Of a DNA stretch of 8,481 nt, positions 1 through 6,164 are shown piece by piece. The DNA comes from Anaeromyxobacter sp. (GTDB lineage: Bacteria; Myxococcota; Myxococcia; Myxococcales; Anaeromyxobacteraceae): positions 1-8,481 of the forward strand of contig JAHWYA010000050.1 of assembly GCA_020028115.1 (NCBI GenBank). Reading direction: 5' to 3'. Each line of letters opens with the position of its first letter. Position 1 is the stretch's first letter. The position numbers were made by a program, and so were the translations under genes. The notes beneath the pieces were generated by a model. The model did not search any database. It worked only from the letters and a program-made list of their open reading frames with translations, and had not been told where the DNA came from.

Positions 1-793
1 GCGAGGCGGCGAGGTAGTCCTCGCCGGCCGCCTCGCGGCGGCGCGCCTCCTCGCGGAGCCGATGGGTGTCGCTGCGGACCAGCCGGTCCCGCTCGCGGGC
101 GAGCGAGGCCGCGATCCGCGCGAGGTTCGCCGCGCGGCGCTCGACGCTCGCCCGCCGCTCCTCGGGGGTGAGGTCGCCGGGAGGCTCGCCCGCGCCGACC
201 TTCTCGGCCATCACCTCGAGCGCCGTCAGGTCTTCCTTCGCGTAGGCCGCGTTGACCCGCGCCATGAGCTCGCCGAGCCGGACGCGCTCGGCGTCGTCGC
301 CCTGCGCGAGGTCCGGGTGGAGGATGCGGGCGAGGCGGCGGTAGAGCCGCTTCAGCGCGACCTCGGCCGGGAGCAGCTCGGGGAAGTCATCCGGGCGGGG
401 GGACACTCCGGCTTCGCCGTCGCGCCCCCCCGAGCCCCCCGCTCCCTCGGGGGCAGCCTCATCCGGCTGCCCCTGCGCTCGCGGCGCTGCCTTGGCCTCC
501 GGCCGCGCCTTCCGGCGCCGGCGCGGGCGCCGCGGGAGCTCGCCGCGCCGGAGCGCCGCCGCGAGCTCGGCGAGCCCGTCCTCGAGGCGCTGCAGGCTCG
601 CGACGAGCCGCTCCGCGACCGCGAGGTCCGCGAAGACCTCGCCGGTCGCCCGCTCCCATCTGCGCGAGAAGTCGGCGAGCTCGTCCGACAGCGTCTCGAG
701 CTCGGCGTCGAGCCGGGTCACGTCGGCGACGGCCTCGCGCAGCCGCGCCTCGGCGTCGGCGAGCGGGTCGGGCGCGGCGGCGCCCGCGGGCAC
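1..793 (-). CDS. J-domain protein, partial (C-terminus beyond window)
   Basis: This is a co-chaperone-like protein that probably stimulates an Hsp70 (DnaK) through its J domain; its client is unknown. 264 residues are visible and the frame is still open at base 1. Residues about 10-75 are charged and helical, probably coiled coil. About 80-135 is a basic, then Gly/Ser/Pro-rich linker. About 140-190 resembles J-domain helices II and III, with an intact HPD at 159-161 after a basic helix (ALKRLYRRLARIL). The usual helix I motif (YxxLGV) is not seen, so the domain is atypical. Charged helix follows to the edge. I chose GTG at 793; a GTG at 805 is also possible and an in-frame TAG lies just before it. 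The gene starts 24 bases after the lgt stop on the same strand, so the two are probably co-transcribed. The linker contains a dispersed palindromic element (397-483). Family call is solid; biological role is not known. Confidence 0.8.
   Translation of the reverse strand, partial: MPAGAAAPDPLADAEARLREAVADVTRLDAELETLSDELADFSRRWERATGEVFADLAVAERLVASLQRLEDGLAELAAALRRGELPRRPRRRRKARPEAKAAPRAQGQPDEAAPEGAGGSGGRDGEAGVSPRPDDFPELLPAEVALKRLYRRLARILHPDLAQGDDAERVRLGELMARVNAAYAKEDLTALEVMAEKVGAGEPPGDLTPEERRASVERRAANLARIAASLARERDRLVRSDTHRLREEARRREAAGEDYLAAS
397..483. repeat. Dispersed palindromic element, copy A, inside the J-domain gene
   Basis: The copy has a G6 tract (397-402), a small hairpin (409-412/416-419, loop TTC), a C7 tract (425-431), and a perfect 9-bp hairpin: GGGGCAGCC (450-458), loop TCATCC, GGCTGCCCC (465-473). 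It ends in TGCGCTCGCG (474-483). The same order of parts, the same hairpin loop and the same 10-base end occur at 7584-7665. The two hairpin stems differ at two positions, both compensated. Here the element is translated on the minus strand as a linker containing PDEA...GGSGG. The homology of the copies is seen directly; that it is a mobile or amplified element is inference. Confidence 0.7.
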
Positions 794-817
794 GATGGCG
801 CGCACCCGCCCGTTCTA

Positions 818-1600
818 TCACCGGGGTGCGGCGGGGGCGAAGCCGCTCCGCCGGGCGCGGACGAGCCGCGCCGTGCCCCACGCGACGAGCGCGACCCCGG
901 TGTACTGGGCGAAGGTGAGGCCGAGGTGGCGCGCGTCGGCGTAAGGGACGTCGCGCGCGCGCAGGAAGTCGAGGAGGAAGCGCGCGCCACCGTAGACGAC
1001 CGCGAGGAGCGGCAGGAGGGCGCCGCGGAGCGCGTTCCGCCGGTGCAGCGTCCAGAGCAGCGCGCCGAGCGACAGGAGCAGGATCGCCTCGTAGAGGCCG
1101 AGGTCGTGGCGGGGGCCGTCGGGGAACCGGACCGCGAGCGGGAAGCCGGTGAGGACGCCCGGGTGGTCGTGCACCGTGAAGCAGCCGATCCGCGCGACGC
1201 CCCACCCCGGCGCCATGCCGAGGGCGAAGGCGTCGGAGTAGTCGCGGAACGGGATCCGCTTCACCCGGAACCAGACGATCGCCGCGGCGATGCCGCCGAG
1301 GAGGCCGCCCATCGAGGAGAGCCCCTCCCACAGCTTGATGACGCGCCAGGGATCGTGGAGCTCCTCGGGGTGATAGGCGAACAGGTGGACGAGGTGACCC
1401 ACCACCACGCCCGCGAGCACGCCCGCGACGGTGAAGTCCACCGGGACCTGCGGATCCTTCCCGAGCTCGCGCGCGGCGCGGGAGGTGAGGAGGGTCGCGA
1501 GGAGGATCCCGAGCGCAGACAGCACGCCGAACGTCTGGATCGTCACCGGCCCGAGCGACGGGGCCGGCAGCTGGAACCAGGGGATCACCGCGAGCGGCAC
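818..1600 (-). CDS. lgt: Prolipoprotein diacylglyceryl transferase, divergent (Lgt family)
   Basis: Lgt moves a diacylglyceryl group from phosphatidylglycerol to the lipobox cysteine of prolipoproteins in the inner membrane. This 260-residue protein has several hydrophobic membrane segments. Family landmarks are W91-E92-G93 with SSMGG (95-99), ARIG with R137, LYEA (169-172), GGARFLLDFLR (204-214) and GLTFAQ (227-232). R137 and R207 correspond to the two arginines known to be important in E. coli Lgt (R143, R239). Several other family residues differ: Met97 stands where E. coli has H103, Cys140 where it has N146, and Asp211 where it has E243; the segment after RIG reads CFTVHDHPG. This may be a myxobacterial variant subfamily or a paralogue with altered activity. 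The GTG start is the first start after an in-frame TAG 12 bases upstream. It is the first gene of a pair with the J-domain gene and diverges from the gene at 1712. Confidence 0.85.
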   Translation of the reverse strand: MPLAVIPWFQLPAPSLGPVTIQTFGVLSALGILLATLLTSRAARELGKDPQVPVDFTVAGVLAGVVVGHLVHLFAYHPEELHDPWRVIKLWEGLSSMGGLLGGIAAAIVWFRVKRIPFRDYSDAFALGMAPGWGVARIGCFTVHDHPGVLTGFPLAVRFPDGPRHDLGLYEAILLLSLGALLWTLHRRNALRGALLPLLAVVYGGARFLLDFLRARDVPYADARHLGLTFAQYTGVALVAWGTARLVRARRSGFAPAAPR

Positions 1601-1606
1601 GCCGCG

Positions 1607-1635
1607 TGTCTACCCGTGCCGCGCACCGAGCTCAA
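1607..1635 (-). promoter_or_regulatory. Weak candidate promoter for lgt
   Basis: On the minus strand, TTGAGC (1630-1635) and TAGACA (1607-1612) are 17 bases apart. They match the sigma-70 consensus at 4/6 and 3/6. Transcription would begin almost at the lgt GTG, giving a nearly leaderless mRNA; no clear ribosome binding site is visible there. The 111-base gap also has to carry the promoter of the divergent gene at 1712, for which I see no convincing boxes. Chance matches are likely at this level. Confidence 0.2.
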
Positions 1636-1711
1636 GCCGCAGTCGGGCCGGGGAGCGGCCGCCCTTCCGGTTCGACCTGAGCGGTAGGGCTCCCTGGTAT
1701 CCTCCGGGGCC

Positions 1712-3520
1712 ATGACCTCGCTGGATCCGGTCGCGTTCGTGCGCGGGACCCCGCCGTTCGACGCCCTGCCCGAGCCCGCGTTCGAGGACGCGGCGAAGGC
1801 GCTCGAGATCGTCTTCTTCCCCGCGGGGACGCGCCTCCTCGTCCGCGGGGGCGATCCGTCCGAGCACCTCTACCTGATCCGCAAGGGCGCGGTCCGGCTG
1901 GAGCGCGAGGCGCAGACGCTCCAGGTGCTCGAGGAGGGGGAGATCTTCGGCTTCACCTCCCTCATCTCCGGCAACGCGACCATCGACGTGACCGTCGAGG
2001 AGGACCTGCTCGCGTACCGGCTCCCGAAGCAGCAGTTCGAGGCGCTCCTCGCCCACGGCCCGTTCGCCGGCCACTTCGCCTCCGGGCTCGCCGAGCGGCT
2101 CCGGCACAGCCTCGAGCGCTCGCAGGTGGTGAGCTTCCAGCCGGACCTCGCCGTCCCGGTCTCGACCCTCCTCCGCGGGCCGGCGGTGCGCGTCCCGGCC
2201 TCGACGAAGGTCGGCGAGGCGGCGCGGATCATGGCGGACCGCTCGGTGTCCTCGGTGCTCGTCGACTCCGACCCGCCGGGCATCGTCACCGACCGCGACT
2301 TCCGCCGCCGCGTGCTCGCGGCGGGGCGCGGCCCGGAGACCCCCGTCCTCGACGTCTCGAGCTCGCCCCTCAAGACGGTCTCCGCCGAGTGCCCGATCTA
2401 CGAGGCGTGGCGGATCCTCCTCGACGCCGGCTGCCACCACCTCCCGGTGACGAGGGACGGGGCGATCATCGGCGTGCTCTCCGCCACCGACCTCCTCAAG
2501 TGCACCGCCGCCGGCCCGGTCGCGGTGATGAAGCGGGTCGAGCGGCTCGGCTCGCGCGACGCGCTCCCGGGCTACTCCGGCAAGGTGGCGGAGATGGCCT
2601 CCGCGCTGTTCAACGGCGGCCTCGAGCCGACCGTGATCGGCGGGTTCGTGGCGCGGCTCAACGACACGCTCCTCACCCGCATCCTGCGCTGGGCCGAGGC
2701 CGACCTCGGCCCGCCGCCGACCCCGTACGCCTGGCTCGTGTTCGGCTCCGAGGGGCGGATGGAGCAGATGGTCCTCACCGACCAGGACAACGCGCTCGTG
2801 TGGGGCGAGGACGTCCCCGGGGCGCGGGCGTACTTCGAGGCGCTCTCCGAGAAGGCGATCGCGGACCTCGTCGCGGCGGGCTTTCCCCGGTGCCCCGGCG
2901 GCTACATGGCGACGAAGTGGCTCGGCGCGCTCGACGGGTGGGAGGACCGGTTCCGCGGGTGGCTCGAGAAGCCGACCCCGCAGGCGCTCCTCGAGGCGTC
3001 GATCTTCTTCGACTTCCGCGCGGTGCACGGCCACCTCGACGTGTCGCGGCTCCGCGCGCGGACGGCGCGGGCCTCGGAGGCGCGGACGTTCCTCTCCGCG
3101 ATGGCGAAGAGCGCGATCACGTTCCGGCCGCCCGGCGGCCTCGGGCTCCGGCTGCGGAGCGAGTCGGCGCGGTTCGACATGAAGCTGAAGGGGATCAGCC
3201 CCATCGTGTTCCTCTCGCGCGTGTACGGCCTCGAGTCGGCGTCGCGCACGTCGAACACCCTCGACCGGCTGCGCGCGGCCGTGGACGCCGGGCTCATCGG
3301 GAAGGACACCTGCGACACGCTCTCCGAGGCGTACCGCTTCCTGCTGCGCGTCCGGCTCCGCGTGCAGATCCAGGCCATCTCGGAGGGGCGTCCGCCCTCG
3401 AACCTCGTGTCGCTCTCGGACCTCTCGTCGATGGAGCGCAGCCGCCTGCGCGACGCGTTCCGGGCGATCGAGGTCTGGCAGGAGCGCGCGGCGTACCACT
3501 ACCGAACGGATCTGTTCTAG
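1712..3520 (+). CDS. CNB-CBS-DUF294 putative nucleotidyltransferase
   Basis: This is a cytoplasmic signalling protein of 602 residues. Residues about 15-130 form a cyclic-nucleotide-binding-like fold. About 150-265 form a CBS pair, with GIVTDRDFRRR (190-200) and IIGVLSATDLL (252-262). About 280-420 form the DUF294 nucleotidyltransferase domain, with FGSEGRMEQ (344-352) and TDQDN (356-360), the GS plus acidic signature shared with GlnD-type nucleotidyltransferases. About 430-600 is the helical DUF294 C-terminal domain. The family is thought to transfer a nucleotide to a protein target under control of the two sensor domains; target and ligand are unknown. The phosphate-binding cassette (about 77-95) has no Arg where cAMP-binding proteins carry one (around A89), so classical cAMP binding is doubtful. 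The ATG has only a weak purine stretch upstream. The gene is convergent with the EAL gene, and the exonuclease at 4671 is its probable ancestral neighbour. Confidence 0.88.
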   Translation: MTSLDPVAFVRGTPPFDALPEPAFEDAAKALEIVFFPAGTRLLVRGGDPSEHLYLIRKGAVRLEREAQTLQVLEEGEIFGFTSLISGNATIDVTVEEDLLAYRLPKQQFEALLAHGPFAGHFASGLAERLRHSLERSQVVSFQPDLAVPVSTLLRGPAVRVPASTKVGEAARIMADRSVSSVLVDSDPPGIVTDRDFRRRVLAAGRGPETPVLDVSSSPLKTVSAECPIYEAWRILLDAGCHHLPVTRDGAIIGVLSATDLLKCTAAGPVAVMKRVERLGSRDALPGYSGKVAEMASALFNGGLEPTVIGGFVARLNDTLLTRILRWAEADLGPPPTPYAWLVFGSEGRMEQMVLTDQDNALVWGEDVPGARAYFEALSEKAIADLVAAGFPRCPGGYMATKWLGALDGWEDRFRGWLEKPTPQALLEASIFFDFRAVHGHLDVSRLRARTARASEARTFLSAMAKSAITFRPPGGLGLRLRSESARFDMKLKGISPIVFLSRVYGLESASRTSNTLDRLRAAVDAGLIGKDTCDTLSEAYRFLLRVRLRVQIQAISEGRPPSNLVSLSDLSSMERSRLRDAFRAIEVWQERAAYHYRTDLF

Positions 3521-3538
3521 CGGGGCGTGCCGCCCCGC
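3520..3538. terminator. GC hairpin directly after the DUF294 gene
   Basis: GCGGGGCG, loop TGC, CGCCCCGC forms a perfect 8-bp stem that starts at the last base of the stop codon. No T tract follows. It may end transcription or protect the 3' end of the mRNA. Confidence 0.4.
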
Positions 3539-3627
3539 CCCGCCGGCGGAGCCGTCGGGGCCCCACCCCTGCTCGGCGGGTCCCTTGGCGCTGCGCTCGG
3601 CTTCGCCTGCGCGCAACGCCTCCCGCC

Positions 3628-3660
3628 GGGAGGGGCTCTGCCCCTCCCCGCTGCGCGGGG
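3628..3660. terminator. Overlapping GC hairpins between convergent genes
   Basis: GGGAGGGGC (3628-3636), loop TCT, GCCCCTCCC (3640-3648) is a perfect 9-bp stem. CCCCGC (3646-3651), loop TGC, GCGGGG (3655-3660) is a perfect 6-bp stem that shares its first bases, so the two are mutually exclusive. They lie 11 bases beyond the stop of the EAL gene, as expected for a bidirectional terminator, but without a T run on either strand. They could instead belong to a dispersed GC-rich repeat. Confidence 0.4.
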
Positions 3661-3671
3661 CTCCTCCCCGA

Positions 3672-4568
3672 CTAGCGCCGCGCGTGGCGCGCGCGGTCCT
3701 TGAACAGGAAGCCCTGGACGAGGTCGAACCCGACGTCGCGGGCGAGCACGAACTCCGCGGTCGTCTCGACGCCCTCGAGCACGGTGTGCGCGCCGGTCTC
3801 GCGGGCCATCCGGGTGAGGGCCTGCACGAGGGCGCGGCAGCGGCCGCTCCGCAGCCGCGGGATGAGCGTGCGATCGAACTTCAGCACCTCGGCGTCGGCC
3901 AGGGCGTCGAAGGAGAGGATGCCGTTCGCCGCGCCGACGTCGTCGAGCGCGATCGGGAGCCGCCGGCCGCGGAGCGCGGAGATCATCTCCTGCGCGCGCG
4001 AGACGTCGGCGATCGCCATCGCCTCGGTCACCTCCACGACGATCCGCCGCCCCGACGAGGCGAGGAGCGCGAGGAACGGGTTCCGGTGGCGATCGCCGGC
4101 GCGGGCCCAGCTGTCCGGGTCGAGGTTCACGAAGAGCGGCGGACGGGGCGCGTGCTCCACCTGGTGGAGCTTCAGCGTCAGCTCCGCGCGCAGGAGCAGC
4201 CCGGGATCGGCGTGGAGCACCCCGAAGAACCGGGCCGGCGGCACCGGCCGCCCGTCGCGACGGGTGAAGCGCGCGAGCGCCTCGTACGCGACCGTCTTCC
4301 CGGTGCGCGCCTGGACGATCGCCTGGTACTCGGTCCAGAAGCGCCCCTGGTCGAGCACCCAGCGCGCCTCCGCGAGATCGAAGCGGCGCACCTGGCGCGC
4401 CCCCTGGTGCTGGGCGAAGACGTCGAACGGGACCGGCGCGGGCGCCTCGGAGCGCGCGGACGGCGGCGCGTCCGGGCGCGCGGCAGGAGCGGGCACCAGC
4501 GTGAGGCCGGGTCGCGACACGTCAAACAGCCTGTCAGGACGTACGCGCACCGTCAGTCCGGTCTCCAA
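3672..4568 (-). CDS. EAL-domain c-di-GMP phosphodiesterase
   Basis: EAL proteins hydrolyse cyclic di-GMP to linear pGpG and so lower this second messenger, which controls motility and biofilm. The ORF codes for 298 residues. Residues about 75-295 are the EAL domain and all the usual metal and catalytic positions appear intact: E96 in EAL, N148, E179 in EVTE, D209-D210, K230, E265 in EGVE and Q285. The loop usually written DDFG is DDVG here. Residues 1-60 are Ala/Pro-rich with no recognised sensor, and there is no membrane segment or GGDEF domain, so it is probably a soluble stand-alone enzyme. The start is uncertain: the full ORF opens with TTG at 4568, two codons after a TGA; GTG at 4550 (codon 7) or 4520 (codon 17) are alternatives. 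It lies on the opposite strand between the DUF294 gene and the exonuclease. A promoter and an inverted repeat lie just upstream. Confidence 0.87.
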   Translation of the reverse strand: METGLTVRVRPDRLFDVSRPGLTLVPAPAARPDAPPSARSEAPAPVPFDVFAQHQGARQVRRFDLAEARWVLDQGRFWTEYQAIVQARTGKTVAYEALARFTRRDGRPVPPARFFGVLHADPGLLLRAELTLKLHQVEHAPRPPLFVNLDPDSWARAGDRHRNPFLALLASSGRRIVVEVTEAMAIADVSRAQEMISALRGRRLPIALDDVGAANGILSFDALADAEVLKFDRTLIPRLRSGRCRALVQALTRMARETGAHTVLEGVETTAEFVLARDVGFDLVQGFLFKDRARHARR

Positions 4569-4575
4569 GCGTCAC

Positions 4576-4597
4576 GCGAGCGCGGGACTGCGCTCGC
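4576..4597. promoter_or_regulatory. Inverted repeat in the leader of the EAL gene
   Basis: GCGAGCGC (4576-4583), spacer GGGACT, GCGCTCGC (4590-4597) is a perfect 8-bp inverted repeat. It ends 8 bases before the TTG start and lies downstream of the candidate promoter at 4616-4644. It could be an operator or an RNA hairpin limiting translation. GC-rich 8-bp repeats also arise by chance in such DNA. Confidence 0.35.
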
Positions 4598-4615
4598 CCG
4601 TGCGGTCGACTCGCC

Positions 4616-4644
4616 ATTATCACCCGGAGCGCACATCGTGCCAC
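4616..4644 (-). promoter_or_regulatory. Candidate sigma-70-type promoter for the EAL gene
   Basis: On the minus strand, GTGGCA (4639-4644) and GATAAT (4616-4621) are 17 bases apart, matching the consensus at 4/6 and 5/6. GATAAT sits in one of the few A+T patches of the region. Transcription would begin near 4609, leaving a leader of about 40 bases that holds the inverted repeat at 4576-4597. Confidence 0.4.
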
Positions 4645-4670
4645 ATCCCGGCCCGTGGTAACACACGGCC

Positions 4671-5273
4671 GTGCTCTGGCCCTCCCCGCCCTGGGAACAG
4701 GTGACGTTCTGGGCGCTCGACCTGGAGACCGGTGGGCTGGACGCCCGCTCGGACCCGATCCTCTCCGTGGGGATGGTTCCGATCCGCGGTGGCGGGATCC
4801 GGCTCGGGGAGGCGTGGTCTACGCTCGTCCGCCCGGAGGAGGCGCGCTCGATCGACCCCGAGTCCATCCTGGCGCACCACCTCCTGCCCGGCGACGTCCG
4901 CGAGGCTCCGCCGCTCCCCGACGTGCTGGCCGCGGTCGATCGGCGCATCAGAGAGGGCGCGCTGCTCGTTCACCAGGCGGCGCTCGACGTGCCGTTCCTC
5001 CAGCGGGCGTACAAGCGGTCGGGGATGCGCTGGCCGTCGCCGCCGGTGGTCGACACCGTCGCCCTGCTCCTCAAGGCGGCGAAGCGCGCCCGCTTCCTCG
5101 ATCCGAACGCGCCGGAGCAGGAGCCGGACCTGAACCTCTCGAAGGCGCGGCGCCGGCTCGGCCTGCCGGACTACGGCGCGCACGACGCGCTCACGGACGC
5201 GGTCTCCGCGGCGGAGCTCTTCCTGGTGCTGCGGAAGCTGGTGGGCGCGCGGACGCTGCGCGATCTGCGCTGA
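4671..5273 (+). CDS. DEDDh 3'-5' exonuclease (DnaQ/Pol III epsilon-like)
   Basis: This is a stand-alone exonuclease of the DnaQ superfamily that removes nucleotides from 3' ends of DNA or RNA with two metal ions. All five DEDDh residues can be placed in the 200-residue protein: D17 and E19 in ALDLETGGLD, D106 in HQAALDVPFL, H171 and D176 in HDALTDA. There is no polymerase or helicase domain, so the substrate cannot be told. The GTG start is the first one after an in-frame TAA at 4659-4661, and the next Met (residue 35) would remove the catalytic DxE. No ribosome binding site is obvious; a short repeat, CCGTG-N6-CACGG (4653-4668), lies just before the start. From general knowledge, such exonucleases are often encoded beside CNB-CBS-DUF294 proteins. 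Here the EAL gene separates the two, and the exonuclease is divergent from it by 102 bases. Confidence 0.87.
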   Translation: MLWPSPPWEQVTFWALDLETGGLDARSDPILSVGMVPIRGGGIRLGEAWSTLVRPEEARSIDPESILAHHLLPGDVREAPPLPDVLAAVDRRIREGALLVHQAALDVPFLQRAYKRSGMRWPSPPVVDTVALLLKAAKRARFLDPNAPEQEPDLNLSKARRRLGLPDYGAHDALTDAVSAAELFLVLRKLVGARTLRDLR

Positions 5274-5297
5274 CGTCCGGGCGAGTGCTCCCTGCCC

Positions 5298-5429
5298 CTA
5301 AGACGCGATCAGACCGAGGAGCAGGAGGGCGACCGCGATGGTCGCGACGATCCAGTCGGTCGTCACCTCGAGCTGCGGACGCGGGAGGGCGATGGCCTGG
5401 GCACGGCTGATCCGGGGTGCGCGCTGCAT
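5298..5429 (-). CDS. Small single-span membrane protein, 43 residues
   Basis: This short ORF begins with ATG at 5429, preceded by a good ribosome binding site (GGAGG, 7 bases upstream), and ends in TAG. The first 25 residues are polar and basic (MQRAPRISRAQ...). Residues about 26-42 are one hydrophobic helix, WIVATIAVALLLLGLIA, that ends almost at the C-terminus. This predicts a tail-anchored or single-span inner membrane microprotein with the basic N-terminus in the cytoplasm. Codons end mostly in G or C, as in neighbouring genes. It converges on the exonuclease gene with a 24-base gap and lies 171 bases downstream of the DUF3501 gene on the same strand. I do not recognise a family; function unknown. 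The ribosome binding site, the clean membrane helix and the lack of another gene here support it. Confidence 0.6.
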   Translation of the reverse strand: MQRAPRISRAQAIALPRPQLEVTTDWIVATIAVALLLLGLIAS

Positions 5430-5529
5430 GTCTCGCCTCCAGCCCGGCGGGCGTGGGGCCCACCGTTCCTACGATGGGTAACGAGCGGGCGCTCGTCCCG
5501 CAAGCCCATGTGCGAGGGACAGGGCATGG

Positions 5530-5552
5530 GTCCGCAGGATCGCCCTGCGGAC
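5530..5552 (-). terminator. Hairpin downstream of the rubrerythrin operon
   Basis: GTCCGCAGG (5530-5538), loop of 5, CCTGCGGAC (5544-5552) is a perfect 9-bp stem. It lies 48 bases beyond the DUF3501 stop, where the end of the minus-strand operon is expected. No T tract follows on the minus strand. A second short palindrome, ACGAGC-GGGC-GCTCGT (5481-5496), lies further on, before the 43-residue ORF. The rest of 5430-5600 holds no gene that I can support. Confidence 0.4.
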
Positions 5553-5600
5553 GCGGTGTTGCGCGCCGCGCGCCGGGGCGCGTGGCCGGACCCTGCGCGC

Positions 5601-6164
5601 TCAGCTCGCGTCGCTCGCGAGGTCGGCCACGAGCGCGTCGCGCTGCTCGGGCGCGAGCGCGGTCTCCGCCGTGAGCTCCGGGAGGTCCGCGCCGACCGCG
5701 ACGGGCGTCCGCCCGCCAACGTCGAACTTGAGGTACTGGACCGACGAGAGCCGGTCCGTCCCGACCTGGCGCCCATCGAACGTCGCGCGGACCTTCTCGC
5801 CGTCGAGGGTCCGGACGTACAGGTGGCGCGGGAGCGCGAGCCAGGCGCGGAGCTTCTCGTCCCGGTCCTTCGGCTCCGGGATCTCGATGAGGAGCGACAC
5901 CCCGAGCTCCCCCTTCGCCCCCAGCAGCTCGTTGTACGTGTCGAGCTCGTGCCGGATGTCGTCCTCGCGCGTCATCCGCTCCGCGCGGACCATCTCCTGG
6001 ATCTGGTAGCGCGCCGTCGCGGCGTTCTCGAACAGGAAGGTGAGCACCCCCGCCACGTGCACCCGCCGCACCCGCTTCGCCTCGAGGATCGCGGCCCGGA
6101 CCTCCGCGCGCGACCGCTCGTAGGCGGCGAGGTCCATGATCTCGTCGCGCCGCACCCGCCTCAT
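5601..6164 (-). CDS. DUF3501 family protein
   Basis: This is a 187-residue soluble protein matching DUF3501 by general recollection: an N-terminal basic segment, then RRVHVAGVLTFLFENAATAR (33-52), a helical QIQEMVRAERM stretch (55-65), an ELDTYNELL segment (73-81) and a beta-rich C-terminal half. It has no cysteine and no recognised catalytic motif. Its biochemical role is not established; the family is known mainly for its place next to rubrerythrin and CCG-type Fe-S proteins, which suggests an accessory role in that redox system. The ATG overlaps the TGA of the upstream Fe-S gene by 4 bases (6161-6164), so translation is probably coupled. A strong purine-rich ribosome binding site (GGGGAGGGGGAGC) precedes the ATG. 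It is the last gene of the operon. Confidence 0.85.
   Translation of the reverse strand: MRRVRRDEIMDLAAYERSRAEVRAAILEAKRVRRVHVAGVLTFLFENAATARYQIQEMVRAERMTREDDIRHELDTYNELLGAKGELGVSLLIEIPEPKDRDEKLRAWLALPRHLYVRTLDGEKVRATFDGRQVGTDRLSSVQYLKFDVGGRTPVAVGADLPELTAETALAPEQRDALVADLASDAS

Noticed and set aside
62..1687. 541-residue plus-strand open frame
   Set aside because: Antisense to the J-domain and lgt genes; rich in Arg/Glu/Ala with no domain, typical of a mirror frame in very GC-rich DNA.
1610..3616. 668-residue minus-strand open frame
   Set aside because: Covers the DUF294 gene on the other strand; composition is low-complexity Arg/Glu/Ala and no motif is recognisable.
3672..4568. EAL protein as a catalytically dead c-di-GMP receptor
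   Set aside because: E96, N148, E179, D209, D210, K230, E265 and Q285 are all present, so loss of activity is not indicated.
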